Assembly: GCA_032717465.1 (NCBI GenBank)
Contig: CM064713.1
Location: 10,950,547 to 11,014,546 of the forward strand
DNA from: Coenobita brevimanus
Taxonomy: Eukaryota; Arthropoda; Malacostraca; Decapoda; Coenobitidae
DNA: 64,000 nucleotides
Direction of reading: 5' to 3'
Shown here: in pieces, positions 38,800 through 48,495 of the stretch
Layout: every line of letters starts with the position of its first letter
Position numbering within the stretch: the first letter of the stretch is position 1
Made by a program: the position numbers and the translations under genes
Notes under the pieces: model-generated
What the model saw: only the letters and a program-made list of their open reading frames with translations
Database searches by the model: none
Told to the model about the DNA's origin: nothing

Positions 38800-38874
<75 letters not shown>
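37731..38874. repeat. T/C-rich low-complexity DNA ending in a long (CT)n
   Basis: Scattered CTGT/CTCT words, T-runs at 37830-37850 and 38131-38140, and a (CT)n tract at 38803-38874 that directly precedes the LTR at 38878. Confidence 0.9.
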
Positions 38875-38877
<3 letters not shown>

Positions 38878-39112
38878 TGTACCCCCTCCACAATATGTCT
38901 ACCCCCGATGTATATATGTCCCCCCCAATGCATACATGCCCCCACTAATCTTGCTAGGTCAGCACCCTTTCCCACGCCTGAAGACGGCGTTATTGCATCA
39001 GTTCATATCAGACAGCCGACACGGGCAGACTATTTTACTGTGAGCTTGTAATAAACTCCTTATCTAGCTGTTTGTACACGGAGTTTCTATCACCAAAGTA
39101 TTGCAAGTTACA
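38878..39112 (+). repeat. 5' LTR of the env-bearing element
   Basis: TGTACCCCC...AAGTTACA, 235 bp. It contains an AATAAA-type word (GTAATAAACTCC near 39049), a plausible polyadenylation signal for the 3' copy. It is followed by TT and the primer binding site. Confidence 0.92.
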
Positions 39113-39114
39113 TT

Positions 39115-39132
39115 TGGTAGCAGCGGTGTTTC
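39115..39132 (+). promoter_or_regulatory. Candidate primer binding site
   Basis: TGGTAGCAGCGGTGTTTC starts two bases after the LTR. The TGG start and position fit; the tRNA was not identified. Confidence 0.6.
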
Positions 39133-40029
39133 GAACCATCACATTCTGACCGCCTCCTTGGATTTTTAGTGATACAACAAGATACACGACGTCTCGCATC
39201 TGCCAGCCTCGCCCCTCCTCCGTGCCTCTAGTGGTGTCATACCTTGGCTGTGCTTTTCGAGTGTACCATTTTTCTCACCAGTGCTCACCTCTCAAACAAC
39301 CGCACCCATACTCCTTGTTCCTGACCGCACGTGTCACCTTCGCCGACCTACGCACCTGTTCCCAGCACCTGTTCCGGACTCATCATAGCTCCTGCCCCCA
39401 CGGTGCCACTTATCACTGTCTGCCCGCTGCCTGCCCACCACCATTCTCTGCATTTGCAATTCACCAGCTCTACACCTGCCTTGCGCCGACATCTGCCCTC
39501 CCCACCCACCACCGGCCTCCGCCGTCGCCCACATCTGGTCTGCATTACGGAGCCTCCTAAGACCGCCACTCCCTGCCGGTGATTCATCACGACGTCTCTT
39601 CTCCTCTCCGCCCAGCTGTCTCTACCCCGCCGCCCCGCCTCGCCCCGCCTCACCCCGCCCAGCCCTGCCCCGCCCCGCCCCGCCCTGCCCCGCCCCAGCC
39701 CAGCTATGCCCAGCCACCCTGCACGTCATCCATCTCGACACTCCCGTTTCTACTGTGTAACTATAAAATATCTTTCCTTTCTACAGAGATTATCCTCGAT
39801 TTTCTCTACAGATTGGTTATTGTATATATTCCAACTCATTTTCATTACCCCGTTTTCATCTTCACCTACGTTATTTATACTCCATCTCATCCTTCGCATT
39901 TTATTTAAACCATCCATGCCCGCACCTTCATTCATTTTCACACCTCGTGTATTCCATTCTCTCATTGTTATTTATACATTTCCACCTACGTATCCATCTT
40001 CATCCTTTCATCTTCCATTGCCGCATTAA
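39133..40029 (+). other. Leader region with (CCCCG)n-like minisatellite
   Basis: Untranslated leader of about 900 bp. It holds a CCCCGCC-repeat block (39640-39712). No domain similarity was seen in any frame. Packaging and splice-donor signals would be expected here in the family but none could be assigned. Confidence 0.55.
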
Positions 40030-41396
40030 ATGTCATACTTTCCACGTCAACCGCTTACCGCCAGCCCTTTCGACCCGGAAACATCACCTGCTCATACCCC
40101 GTCTGCCGACTCAAACACAATCACTTATTTACGAAGTGGCAAAGCGTACCACCGCCCTGTACCTGAGACTCCCGTTTCACTTCCCGCAGAATCACTTCCT
40201 ACCCATCCTACACTCGTAAATCCAGATACGTCCTCCTCTACTCCTGCCTCTACACTCCCTTCTTCCTCTACTCATTCCCCTGTCGTTCCCTCTCCTGCCT
40301 CCCTCCATACCCCATCTTGCTCGCCCTTAACTGCCACTACCTTCTCTCTCTCCCACACCTCTCCTGCCGCCACTTCTACACTTCCAGCCATGGCCAACCC
40401 TCCACAGTCTATCTATCTCGACGATGCCAATCGTCCCAAATTTACCGGCCAGGACCCAACTTGGTCTGTCTATGATTTCCTCAGAGAAGTACAGAAATAA
40501 ACAATAGACAAATTACCGAGGAATCGCTCAAAGTAGCTTACCTCCTCGGTCGTTTGCACCACTGTAAATCGGACATCGGATCCGCGATCCGTACAGGACA
40601 TTTCGATAGCATTCGTACCTTTGCTGATTTTCGTACGGAACTCATCAGCCTTTGTTGCCAGCATTCAAATACCGCGTCTCTCATGGGATTCATTAATCTC
40701 CTAAACCAACTAGATGAGGACTTGCGCATCCCAGCGCAATATGCCAAGCTCCGCGAAGCTGCCGCCGCCATGAAAGCAACTAGTAGCGAGTTGCTCCAAT
40801 TACTGATAGGCACGAAATGGTTAGAAAACAAGAATGGCGTTCCAATGCTTTCACTCACCAACTTTGCTGACTTAATTGGTTACCTCAGATTCCTTCACTG
40901 GCTTACTCCTAAACAGCGAGAGTTAGCCTTGGAAATCGGTTTCAATCCATGGGATAAAATTATTCAGGTCACTAAAGCCATTCATGAAAGAACAGGTTCG
41001 AACTACACGCGTCAGGGCACCACCCAACCCTTGGCCTCCTCAGTCTGTCACACCTCCACTACCCCAGACCAATCTCGCTCCCGTCCCACCACACGCGGCA
41101 GACCTGCCACACATCGCTCTCCTACCGCAGGTCGTGATCAATCTAGCGCCCGACGAAACAGACAATCTTCGATTCTTTGCTGGTACTGTGGTCATCCTGG
41201 ACATCGAGCATCCAGTTGCGACCGTACATACAGACGTCCTCACTCCCAAACCAGACAGCGTACGCCTTCCCGCTCACGTCGTCCACACTGCAAATACCAC
41301 AAATCAAGCACGACTCACACCACTGAGGAATGTCGCTACCTCAACCGCCCACAGTCGGGGGAAGCGCCGTGCCCGTATCGGACCAATATCACGTAG
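40030..41396 (+). pseudogene. gag: gag of the env-bearing element
   Basis: The first frame (40030-40500) is a Pro/Ser/Thr-rich N-terminus. A second ATG at 40390 sits in a strong context (CCAGCCATGG) and may be the true start (ANPPQSIYLDDANRPKF). The frame hits TAA at 40498-40500, but gag similarity continues without a gap in another frame to 41396: capsid-like helices (ISLCCQHSNTASLMGFINLL, LLQLLIGTKWLENK), then an Arg/Ser-rich nucleocapsid with the zinc knuckle CWYCGHPGHRASSC (CX2CX4HX4C) and a second Cys/His group CKYHKSSTTHTTEEC. A single indel near 40498 therefore broke gag. Its last 67 bases overlap the protease frame, which is -1 relative to gag, as expected for programmed frameshifting. 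Confidence 0.85.
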
Positions 41397-42958
41397 AACC
41401 AGAAACCCAACTCCCCATCCGCCATGTAGGTCCCATAACATCCTCGAGTTTAGTCATTCTCGGAAGCAGTCATGACATACCAACGTCATTCTTCTTGGAC
41501 ACAGGATCTATAGTAAATCTCATCTCCGAAAATTCCTTACAAATTATTCATCGCCATCACAGCCACGTCAGTTTCCTAGAACCACCAGACATTCGCCTAT
41601 GTGGTGTTAACGGCTCAGAGTTTAAGGTTAAGGGAAGAGTCACCCTTGAAGTCAAACTCCACAGAGCTTTGCCCCCTATCCTCATTGAATTTCATGTCAC
41701 TAATGACTTGCAGTATCCCACAGATGCCCTTATTGGTTTCTCCACCATGGCACAACATTCCATTGCATTATTACCTGCTTGTGGTAGTATAGACATTTCT
41801 GGATTCCCGGTTTACACTATGGAATGTCCCCGTCCTGTTCTTACGATCAAATCAGTCCTTCAATTACCTCTGTCCCTATCACTACCAAAAAGTCCAACCC
41901 AGCCCAAACCACCACTATCATCATCTGAGAATACAGAGATCATTCCTTTACTGACTGCGAGCAAGGACATAAATTCCTCAATGTCCCCTGATACATCATC
42001 TCAGCCCTCAAACATGGCTCTTACATCCTCTCCCGACAACACTATCGCTGACTCAGACATGTCTCAGTTACCTACCTCATACAGTCTGAATGATCTTCTC
42101 CAACACGCAGAGACGAAACGTGCAGTAACGAATACGTGCACAATTTTGTTACCGCATGAGTTCACCAAAGTCTCTGTTTGTGTTGCCGGTGCGAAAGAAG
42201 GAGTGGATGTACTAACCCTACCTGAGACGTGTTGTGTTAATGGCTTGACTTATGAGTCAGCGTGGTGTACAGTCTTATAGGACAGTTTATGCTACCTGTA
42301 CTTGCTCAATGTCACAAATGCTCCACTAAAACTTAAAAGTGGTGTAAAGATTGGAGACTTCCTAGTATACCCAGCGGCCATAAAGGTGTGCCAGGATTCC
42401 TTAATTCCTACTATTCAGACTGATGATACGCCAATTGGTGTATGTACTATTAATTCTACGGGATCTGCGCCGACGCATTCACCCGATATGCTCTCACATC
42501 TCACTGGCACAGATTTCCCAGAAAATACGCCTCAACTCCTCGACCTTCTGACCTCGTACAGAAACGTGGTTGCCTTACCCGGTGAACCGATGGGTAGAAC
42601 AGACCTTGTCAAACATACGATTGAACTACTCCCAGGAACTCAGCCGATTTACATACCAGCGTATCGATTGCCTCACAGCCAGAGAAAGCAAACAGATCAA
42701 ATGGTACAGAACATGTTAGACCAGGACATTATTGAACCCTCCGTCAGTCCATGGAATAGCCCACTTTTCTTAGTACCAAAGAAGGACGGCAACTTTAGAC
42801 CAGTAGTCGACTATCGTAAGGTCAATTCTGTCACCGTTCCAGACCGTTTCCCGTTACCTGTCCTCACTGATTTGCTAGAATCCCTTGGTGACAATAACGT
42901 AGTCTTTTCATCTTTAGACCTCCTCAGCGGGTACTGGCAGGTCAGTTACAGCCTTTAG
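41330..42958 (+). pseudogene. pol: Protease and N-terminal RT of the env-bearing element
   Basis: One frame interrupted by an in-frame TAG at 42278-42280. Protease: TSFFLDTGSIVNLIS (active-site DTGS) and DALIGFSTM. RT: IYIPAYRLPHSQRKQTDQMV, PWNSPLFLVPKKDGNFRPVV, DYRKVNSVTVPDRFPLP and SSLDLLSGYWQV (motif A Asp). At about 42945 the frame breaks after GYWQV, with loss of roughly nine expected residues. The palm continues in other frames (FKRLPFGLRNAPSVFM near 42985). The overlap with gag contains the G-run TCGGGGGAAG (41355-41364), a possible -1 slip site. Confidence 0.88.
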
Positions 42959-43077
42959 CACCCCTTCCGAACATTTTCAGTTTAAGAGACTCCCTTTTGG
43001 TCTGAGAAATGCTCCTTCCGTGTTCATGCGACTTATCCATTCAGTCTTCAGCGGTATGATGGGACACTCTTTTTGCT

Positions 43078-43334
43078 TACCTAGATGATATCATTGTTGT
43101 GAGTAAATCCATCCCTGATCATTTTACCAAACTCCAGCAAGTCTTTGAACGCCTCCAGCTCGCAGGCCTGAAAATCAATCTCAGTAAATGTGACTTCCTG
43201 CGAAAGAAAATCAAATTCCTAGGCCATGTCGTAGATGCACAAGGCATTCATACTAATGAGGATAAAACTAAGGTGATCATTAACTTCCCAGAACCTACCA
43301 CTACCGACGCTGTACGAAGTTTCCTGGGGCCGTA
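43078..43334 (+). pseudogene. pol: RT palm/thumb piece carrying the YLDD box
   Basis: The frame from 43078 encodes YLDDIIVVS (catalytic YXDD), FERLQLAGLKINLSKCDFL, KIKFLGHVVDAQGI and DAVRSFLG. It is shifted relative to the preceding piece by an apparent extra T in the T-run at 43070-43074. It is cut by the inserted DNA transposon at 43329; the 859-bp insert plus 6-bp duplication shifts the frame by one, matching the frame of the downstream pol piece. Confidence 0.85.
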
Positions 43335-44187
43335 CTTATAAAACCTGCATCATAGTTAGGTGAAAGTCAGAAATGTGAGACCTTAAGAAGCAGTTCATCA
43401 TAACAAAGTCGAGACTTTGTTAGGTCGAAATCATAAGCATCAGAGATAGCATCTGCTATATGTTGCATTTGCGAGTTTTGACAATTGAAGAAAAATACCG
43501 AAAAACAGCAGAGAAAAGACATAACAAAAAATCTAAAATAAATACGATATTTTTCTAAAATGTTTTCAGCGAAAAATCAGCTGATTAATGTCAAGTTTTA
43601 GGAATTATTTATTTACCGCTTTGTTTCACTGTGGACGAGGACATGTTGCCTCACCGCACCATCCTGTAAACAAACACCACCACTGCCACCAGCAGCATGG
43701 AGAACTCCGACAGTACGATAGAGAAAAGCAGAGAAAAGCACAAGTGGTCGTAACTACTACAGAATTGGATTTTTCCAGTTGCAAGGTAACGCAACACTTA
43801 AATAACTTTCATTTCTGGCTTGAGAGCCTTGTTGTTGCCATTGATGTTGTCAGGGTCCTCCGCACCAAATCTGTCACGAAAATTATGCCTGCACAGCCCA
43901 AGCGGTATCTCTTTACCAGTTCCGGATCACTTAACCCTTTATGCACAGCTTTCCTGTCATGAGAACGTCTTGGTTGACGGTGGCGAATTTATTGTTGTCC
44001 TGGTGCGGCGGCCATGTTTACCGTTATGATCGAGTCCTAAGCCGCGTCCTAAGCGCTATACCAACTCGGGAGGTGTCTGTAGCTATGACTCAGGTTAGGT
44101 CGAACATAAGGAGTTATGATTCGCTCCTGTGAATTTAGGACAGACTTTCGCCTTATGATGCTGTCTTAGTGTTTTATAAGTACGGGC
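43329..44187. mobile_element. 859-bp non-autonomous DNA transposon inserted in pol
   Basis: Inverted ends GCCGTACTTATAAAAC (left) and GCCCGTACTTATAAAAC (right, reversed). Diverged similarity continues inward for about 90 bp (GCATCATA, GGCGAAAGTC, GGTCGAA words). The 6-bp CCTGGG is duplicated on both sides (43323-43328 and 44188-44193). Treating one CCTGGG as the target duplication leaves the surrounding pol frame continuous. Internal open frames show no transposase motifs. The superfamily is unresolved. Confidence 0.85.
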
Positions 44188-44193
44188 CCTGGG

Positions 44194-46225
44194 CCTCAGT
44201 GGCTATTATCGTCGCTACATCCGGAATTATGCCCAGATCGCCGCTCCTCTGACCCACTTACTCAAGCAGAATGTGCCCTTTGTTTGGACTAACGACCAGT
44301 CACAGGCTTTCCAAAAGCTAAAGACAGCTCTTGTAAATGCCCCTGTTCTAGCATTCCCTGATTATACCACACCCTTCCTTCTCTGCACAGACGCCTCAGG
44401 CACTGGACTTGGTGCTGTTTTGATGCAACTCGATGAAGCATCAAGGAAGCGCGTAATAACATATGCTAGTCGCACCCTTACAACCGCTGAACGTCACTAC
44501 AGTGTCACAGATCTCGAAGTGCCCGCGGTAATCTGGTCCTTGAAACATTTCAGAGATATAGTCTATGGTTATCCAGTGCATATCCAAACAGACCACCTTC
44601 CACTATGTGATTTGTTCAAGAATCGCAACCTAACAGGTAGGTTAGCTAGATGGTCTGTCATCATCCAGGACTTGAATCCCACTTTTCAATATGTACCGGG
44701 CAAGTTGAATGTAGTCGCAGACGCACTCTCACGTCACGTAGCAGCAGCTATAACATCACTGCAGCCTGAAGTAACTGAAAATACTACACTAATGTCAGAA
44801 GTTGTTCGAAACTTTCAACACCAAGACCCCATGTGGTCCAAAGTCATTTATTTCCTAGAATCTGGCGATGCCTCGACCTTACCTACTCTGCCAGTATCAC
44901 TAGATGAGTTCATGTTAGATGATGATCTCTTGTACAGGAAAACACTGCTAACAGGCAAAGATATGCCCAATCGCGAAGTACGCCAACTTGTGGTCCCCAC
45001 TGCCCTGATGCCAAAGGTTCTTCATTTTGTTCATAATACTCCTCAAGCTTCCCATCCAGGTAAAGACCGATGCTTGTGCCAAGCACGTCTCAAATACTAT
45101 TGGCCAACCATGCGCCGCAATATCAATGCCCACTGTGACTCTTGCCTCTCCTGCCACCGCCACAAAGGATCAACCGGCTTACCAGCACCTCTCTTACAAT
45201 ACCCAATCCCATCACGACCATGGGAAACTGTCTCAATCGATCTCTTAAAACTTCCTCTCACAGAATCTGGCACAGAGTACTTGTTCGTAGCGGTCGACCA
45301 CTTCTCCCGCTACTGTGTCCTCGTACCCCTCTCCGACAAGACCGCGAAGAGCGTTGCACGTGCCCTTGTAGATCACGTAATTTGCCCGTTCAGTACCCCT
45401 CATACCATTCTTACTGACAACGGTACAGAGTTCAACAATAGCCTTCTCGATGAGATCTGTCGCCACTTTCGTATCCGTAAGTGCAATGTCGTGCCTAACC
45501 ATCCGGCTTCCAATGGCCTTGTAGAACGCCACAACCGAAAAATCTTAGAGTGCCTCAGACATCTAGGCTCCCATAGTTCGTCCTGGGATGACTGGATTCC
45601 CCAAGTGGCATCCTCCATCAATAGTTCCATCAATGCATCCATTGCTGAATCTCCCTTCTTCGTCCTCTTTGGTTTTGACAAGGACCTCCCATACTCTCTC
45701 TTATCCTCAAAGCCAGAACCCATCTACAACATGGATGATTATGTTAAACTAAAATTGGCCAACTTGCAGACAATCTACCAGTATGTCCAATCCACTTTGG
45801 CTTCCTCTCAGGAGGACATGTTGCAGCGCCAACATAAGTCCGCCTCTCCTATCACTATCAATGTAGGCGATCTTGTCTTTGCTCATTCCCATACGCGTTC
45901 CTCTAAGATGGATGACAAATTTACAGGGCCCCACCGCGTCCTCACTCAACAAGGCAACAAATTTCACCTCCAGGACCTGTCCACTCGGGACACCAGATGG
46001 GTCCACGTCGATGACTTAAAGCGAGCACCCTGTGGCCTCGTGTTGGAAGAGTCACTTACACAACCTCCTGCCCCCTCTTCCCCTCCTCCCATCCCTCAGT
46101 CTACCTTGTCTCCACCTATCCCTCAGTCTTCTTCCTCTCCATCTCCACCTGCTCATTCATCAACCAATCAATATCGGTCCAAACTGCACTCTGCCCATCA
46201 ACCTCTTCACGACCTCCCCCATTAA
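44194..46225 (+). CDS. pol: RNase H and integrase of the env-bearing element (pol 3' part)
   Basis: An uninterrupted frame from the right edge of the inserted transposon to TAA at 46223-46225. RNase H: FLLCTDASGTGLGAVLMQL, DLEVPAVIWSLKHFRD, IQTDHLPLCDL, PGKLNVVADALSRH. Integrase: an H2C2 zinc domain (FVHNTPQASHPGKDRC ... CDSCLSCHRH) and catalytic residues in VSIDLLKLPLTESGTEYLFV, ILTDNGTEFNNSLLDEI and HPASNGLVERHNRKI (D, D, E). A C-terminal GPHRVLTQQGNKFHLQDL module follows. After that comes a long Pro/Ser/His-rich tail (46060-46225) that probably lies outside the functional core. The domain order RT-RNase H-integrase is the ordinary Ty3/gypsy one, in contrast to the reversed element at 29.7-35.9 kb. 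Confidence 0.93.
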
Positions 46226-46231
46226 CTCTAC

Positions 46232-46244
46232 CCTGATTTTCTAG
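46232..46244 (+). promoter_or_regulatory. Candidate splice acceptor for an env mRNA
   Basis: The pyrimidine-rich CCTGATTTTCTAG ends in AG six bases before the env ATG at 46250. In env-bearing retroelements env is translated from a spliced subgenomic RNA, and the position fits. The donor was not identified. Confidence 0.5.
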
Positions 46245-46249
46245 GTACG

Positions 46250-47722
46250 ATGTTAGCGATCTCCCTGCTGGCAGTGCTGACCCTCCTGGGGTCTGGGTCA
46301 GGTCAGGACGATGGTGGAGTACGTCCCGGGGCCTTGGTCGGCTCAGGAGGCGAGGTCTCCTTGCGCTATGGTCTTGCGCCCCTGGCCGACGTAGCCATTG
46401 CCCTACCTGCCTACGCACACCAGCTCCACGGAATCAGAAACCATCTCACGGCCCTCATGGGGACACACAACCCGAATGAGTATCTCTATAACCTTTTCCT
46501 CCCACTCTCCTGGCAATTGCAATATATAAGTCACAGATTCACTGAAACCCACCTCAATGACGTCACGTCCACTCTACACCATTTCACCGATATCTTACAA
46601 CGCCACCTTTCCGATCTCAACGTTATCTCTCAGTTCTTCTACCTCAAAATGAACATGGATAATCTCCAACTGGCCTTTGACTCTCTCCTGTCTCAAGTCT
46701 CTACCTTGATTTGTATCCTGGTCGATGCTATCAATGGACGTGTCACTGCCGACTTAGTACCTGTCTCAGCTCTCCGTTCTGTCCTGGAATGGGCTCACTC
46801 CACCTTCGGTCTCTCCCCAGTCCTCTCTTACTCCTCCCTTGAATATTATTATCCTGTTCTCGAAGCCACTCTTCTCACTACATACGTCGTCGTCCATATT
46901 CCTCTCCGTTCTGCCATAACCTTTAACCTTTTCCACATCATTCCCTTCCCTTTCCGCCTCAACAACTCCTTGTTACAGGTATCTGTTCCTTCAGAATATT
47001 TCCTCCTCTCCCATGATCATCTTTCCATTGCCTTCCTTTCTTCCACAGTCCTCCAGCAATGTTCCTCCCTTACTCCGACCTCTCGTCTCTGTGCTGCCCA
47101 CCTTTTCGCTATCTTCCCTAGCAGTGCTACACCCTGTGAGTCTGCTTTAGTTCGCAACCATTCCATCTACTCGGCCTGTTCTTTTGTCCCAGCTCCTGAC
47201 CTCCCGGTCCACCATGCTCACCTCAACCATGTCCAGTACTTCTTCTTTGCTGTTCCCATCTCTGTCACAATCATGTGTCCTGGTTCTTCCGTTCGCTCCG
47301 TCCCCGCTAGTGGTCTCTACAAAGCACCTGACTATTGTACCGTCAAATCAGAGTCCGTCATCACTTACGCCACTCGCTATCACCAAGCTGTTCGTAAACA
47401 CTCCTATGTCATCTTTCAACCAATCGACATGCCTTCAACCCTACCATCTGCCAACATTACCATCACCTCCCCTCACTTGCGCATGCTCACCTTCCTCAAT
47501 GACAGTGATTTCATTATGGATCAATTTTCTCAGGCCTTCAGCCGTTCATGGGTTCATCCAACAGTTGTGTTTCCCCCTGTGGTTATCGCTTTCATAGGTT
47601 TTCTACTCATCATCTGTGCAGTGCATTGTTGTGTCAGAAAAATGGAACGTCGACTCCAGGAAATCAGAGTCGCTACAGGCATAGTACGCCCTACACACGA
47701 CGTAGAAACTCCCCGTACTTAG
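46250..47722 (+). CDS. env: Env-like membrane glycoprotein ORF, intact
   Basis: A 490-codon ORF in the env position between integrase and the polypurine tract. A signal-peptide-like start (LAISLLAVLTLLGSGSG) is followed by a long ectodomain. The ectodomain has helical stretches (residues ~60-160), Cys in QQCSSL, RLCAAH, TPCESA, SACSFV, IMCPGS and DYCTVK, and N-glycosylation sequons NNS, NHS, NIT and NDS. Near the C-terminus is one strong hydrophobic segment (VVFPPVVIAFIGFLLIICAV), then a short basic cytoplasmic tail. This is the layout of a type I envelope protein. No clear furin site or fusion peptide was seen. I could not assign it to a named envelope family (baculovirus F-like, as in insect errantiviruses, is possible). 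The frame is complete while gag and pol are broken. Confidence 0.8.
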   Translation: MLAISLLAVLTLLGSGSGQDDGGVRPGALVGSGGEVSLRYGLAPLADVAIALPAYAHQLHGIRNHLTALMGTHNPNEYLYNLFLPLSWQLQYISHRFTETHLNDVTSTLHHFTDILQRHLSDLNVISQFFYLKMNMDNLQLAFDSLLSQVSTLICILVDAINGRVTADLVPVSALRSVLEWAHSTFGLSPVLSYSSLEYYYPVLEATLLTTYVVVHIPLRSAITFNLFHIIPFPFRLNNSLLQVSVPSEYFLLSHDHLSIAFLSSTVLQQCSSLTPTSRLCAAHLFAIFPSSATPCESALVRNHSIYSACSFVPAPDLPVHHAHLNHVQYFFFAVPISVTIMCPGSSVRSVPASGLYKAPDYCTVKSESVITYATRYHQAVRKHSYVIFQPIDMPSTLPSANITITSPHLRMLTFLNDSDFIMDQFSQAFSRSWVHPTVVFPPVVIAFIGFLLIICAVHCCVRKMERRLQEIRVATGIVRPTHDVETPRT

Positions 47723-48181
47723 TGCCCTCGCATTCCGTGACTACCATTGCCATCTACCAATTAACCAAACTGTGAACAGCACTCTGCCTACTAGACAATG
47801 ATGGTATTTCTTTCTTACTGAGTGACAGTGTATCCTACAGAAAATACAAAACACAAAAAAAAAAAATAAAATAAAGGAAGAACAACGATAGAACTCTCAT
47901 ATCTACTCCTTGTTTATCATGTATCAAACTATTATTGTGTACTTCCCATTATGCTCATATATCCCTTCCACCCTTACTGGATTTGTACCTATTAATCCTT
48001 GTATATCTTATATGTATATATCCTTCTAAATCCCTCCCCTGAACATGGCCATGTCTCTCCTACTGCCCCTGTATCATACTTATCTCTTGTACAAACCTCC
48101 CGGTCCTGCCTTACTGCTATAATCATACACCATTTAACTCCCGGTGTCAGGAGACACCGTCTCAGCTACCCGGGGGAGTAG
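47723..48181 (+). other. 3' untranslated region and polypurine tract of the env-bearing element
   Basis: Non-coding, with an A-rich run including AATAAAATAAAGG near 47865. It ends in CGGGGGAGTAG (48171-48181) directly against the 3' LTR, the expected polypurine tract. A GGTGTC-AG-GAGACACC-like inverted repeat lies at about 48143-48158. Confidence 0.7.
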
Positions 48182-48413
48182 TGTACCCCCTCCACAATAT
48201 GTCTACCCCCGATGTATATATGTCCCCCCCCCAGTGCATACATGCCCCCACTAATCTTGCTAGGTCAGCACCCTTTCCCACGCCTGAAGACGGCGTTATT
48301 GCATCAGTTCATATCAGACAGCCTAGCCGGGCAGACTATTTTACTGTGAGCTTGTAATAAACTCCTTATCTAGCTGTTTGTACACGGAGTTTCTATCATC
48401 AAAGTATTGCAAG

Positions 48414-48418
<5 letters not shown>
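48182..48418 (+). repeat. 3' LTR of the env-bearing element
   Basis: 237 bp, matching 38878-39112 with about five substitutions and a 2-bp C-run difference. It ends AAGTTACA and runs directly into (CA)n. Confidence 0.92.

Positions 48419-48492
<74 letters not shown>
48419..48492. repeat. (CA)n microsatellite
   Basis: Right flank of the env-bearing element and left edge of LINE F. Confidence 0.97.

Positions 48493-48495
<3 letters not shown>

Larger units (their letters stand above)
38878..48418 (+). mobile_element. Env-bearing Ty3/gypsy (errantivirus-like) element
   Basis: A 9.5-kb element with 235-bp LTRs at 38878-39112 and 48182-48418. Order: LTR, PBS, GC-rich leader, gag, protease, RT, [inserted DNA transposon], RNase H, integrase, env-like ORF, polypurine tract, LTR. 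A 4-bp CACA lies on both sides and fits the 4-bp target duplication of Ty3/gypsy integrases, although the right flank is itself (CA)n. The LTRs differ by about five substitutions and a 2-bp indel by eye. Lesions: a gag frameshift near 40498, a TAG at 42278, two frame changes in RT, and the DNA transposon at 43329. The integrase and env frames are intact. Confidence 0.92.

Noticed and set aside
39222..39653. Short frames in the leader of the env-bearing element
   Set aside because: Pro/His/Cys-rich in several frames on both strands; no gag similarity before 40030.
43588..43962. Open frames inside the DNA transposon in pol
   Set aside because: No transposase motif and no agreement with the element's ends; treated as non-coding interior.
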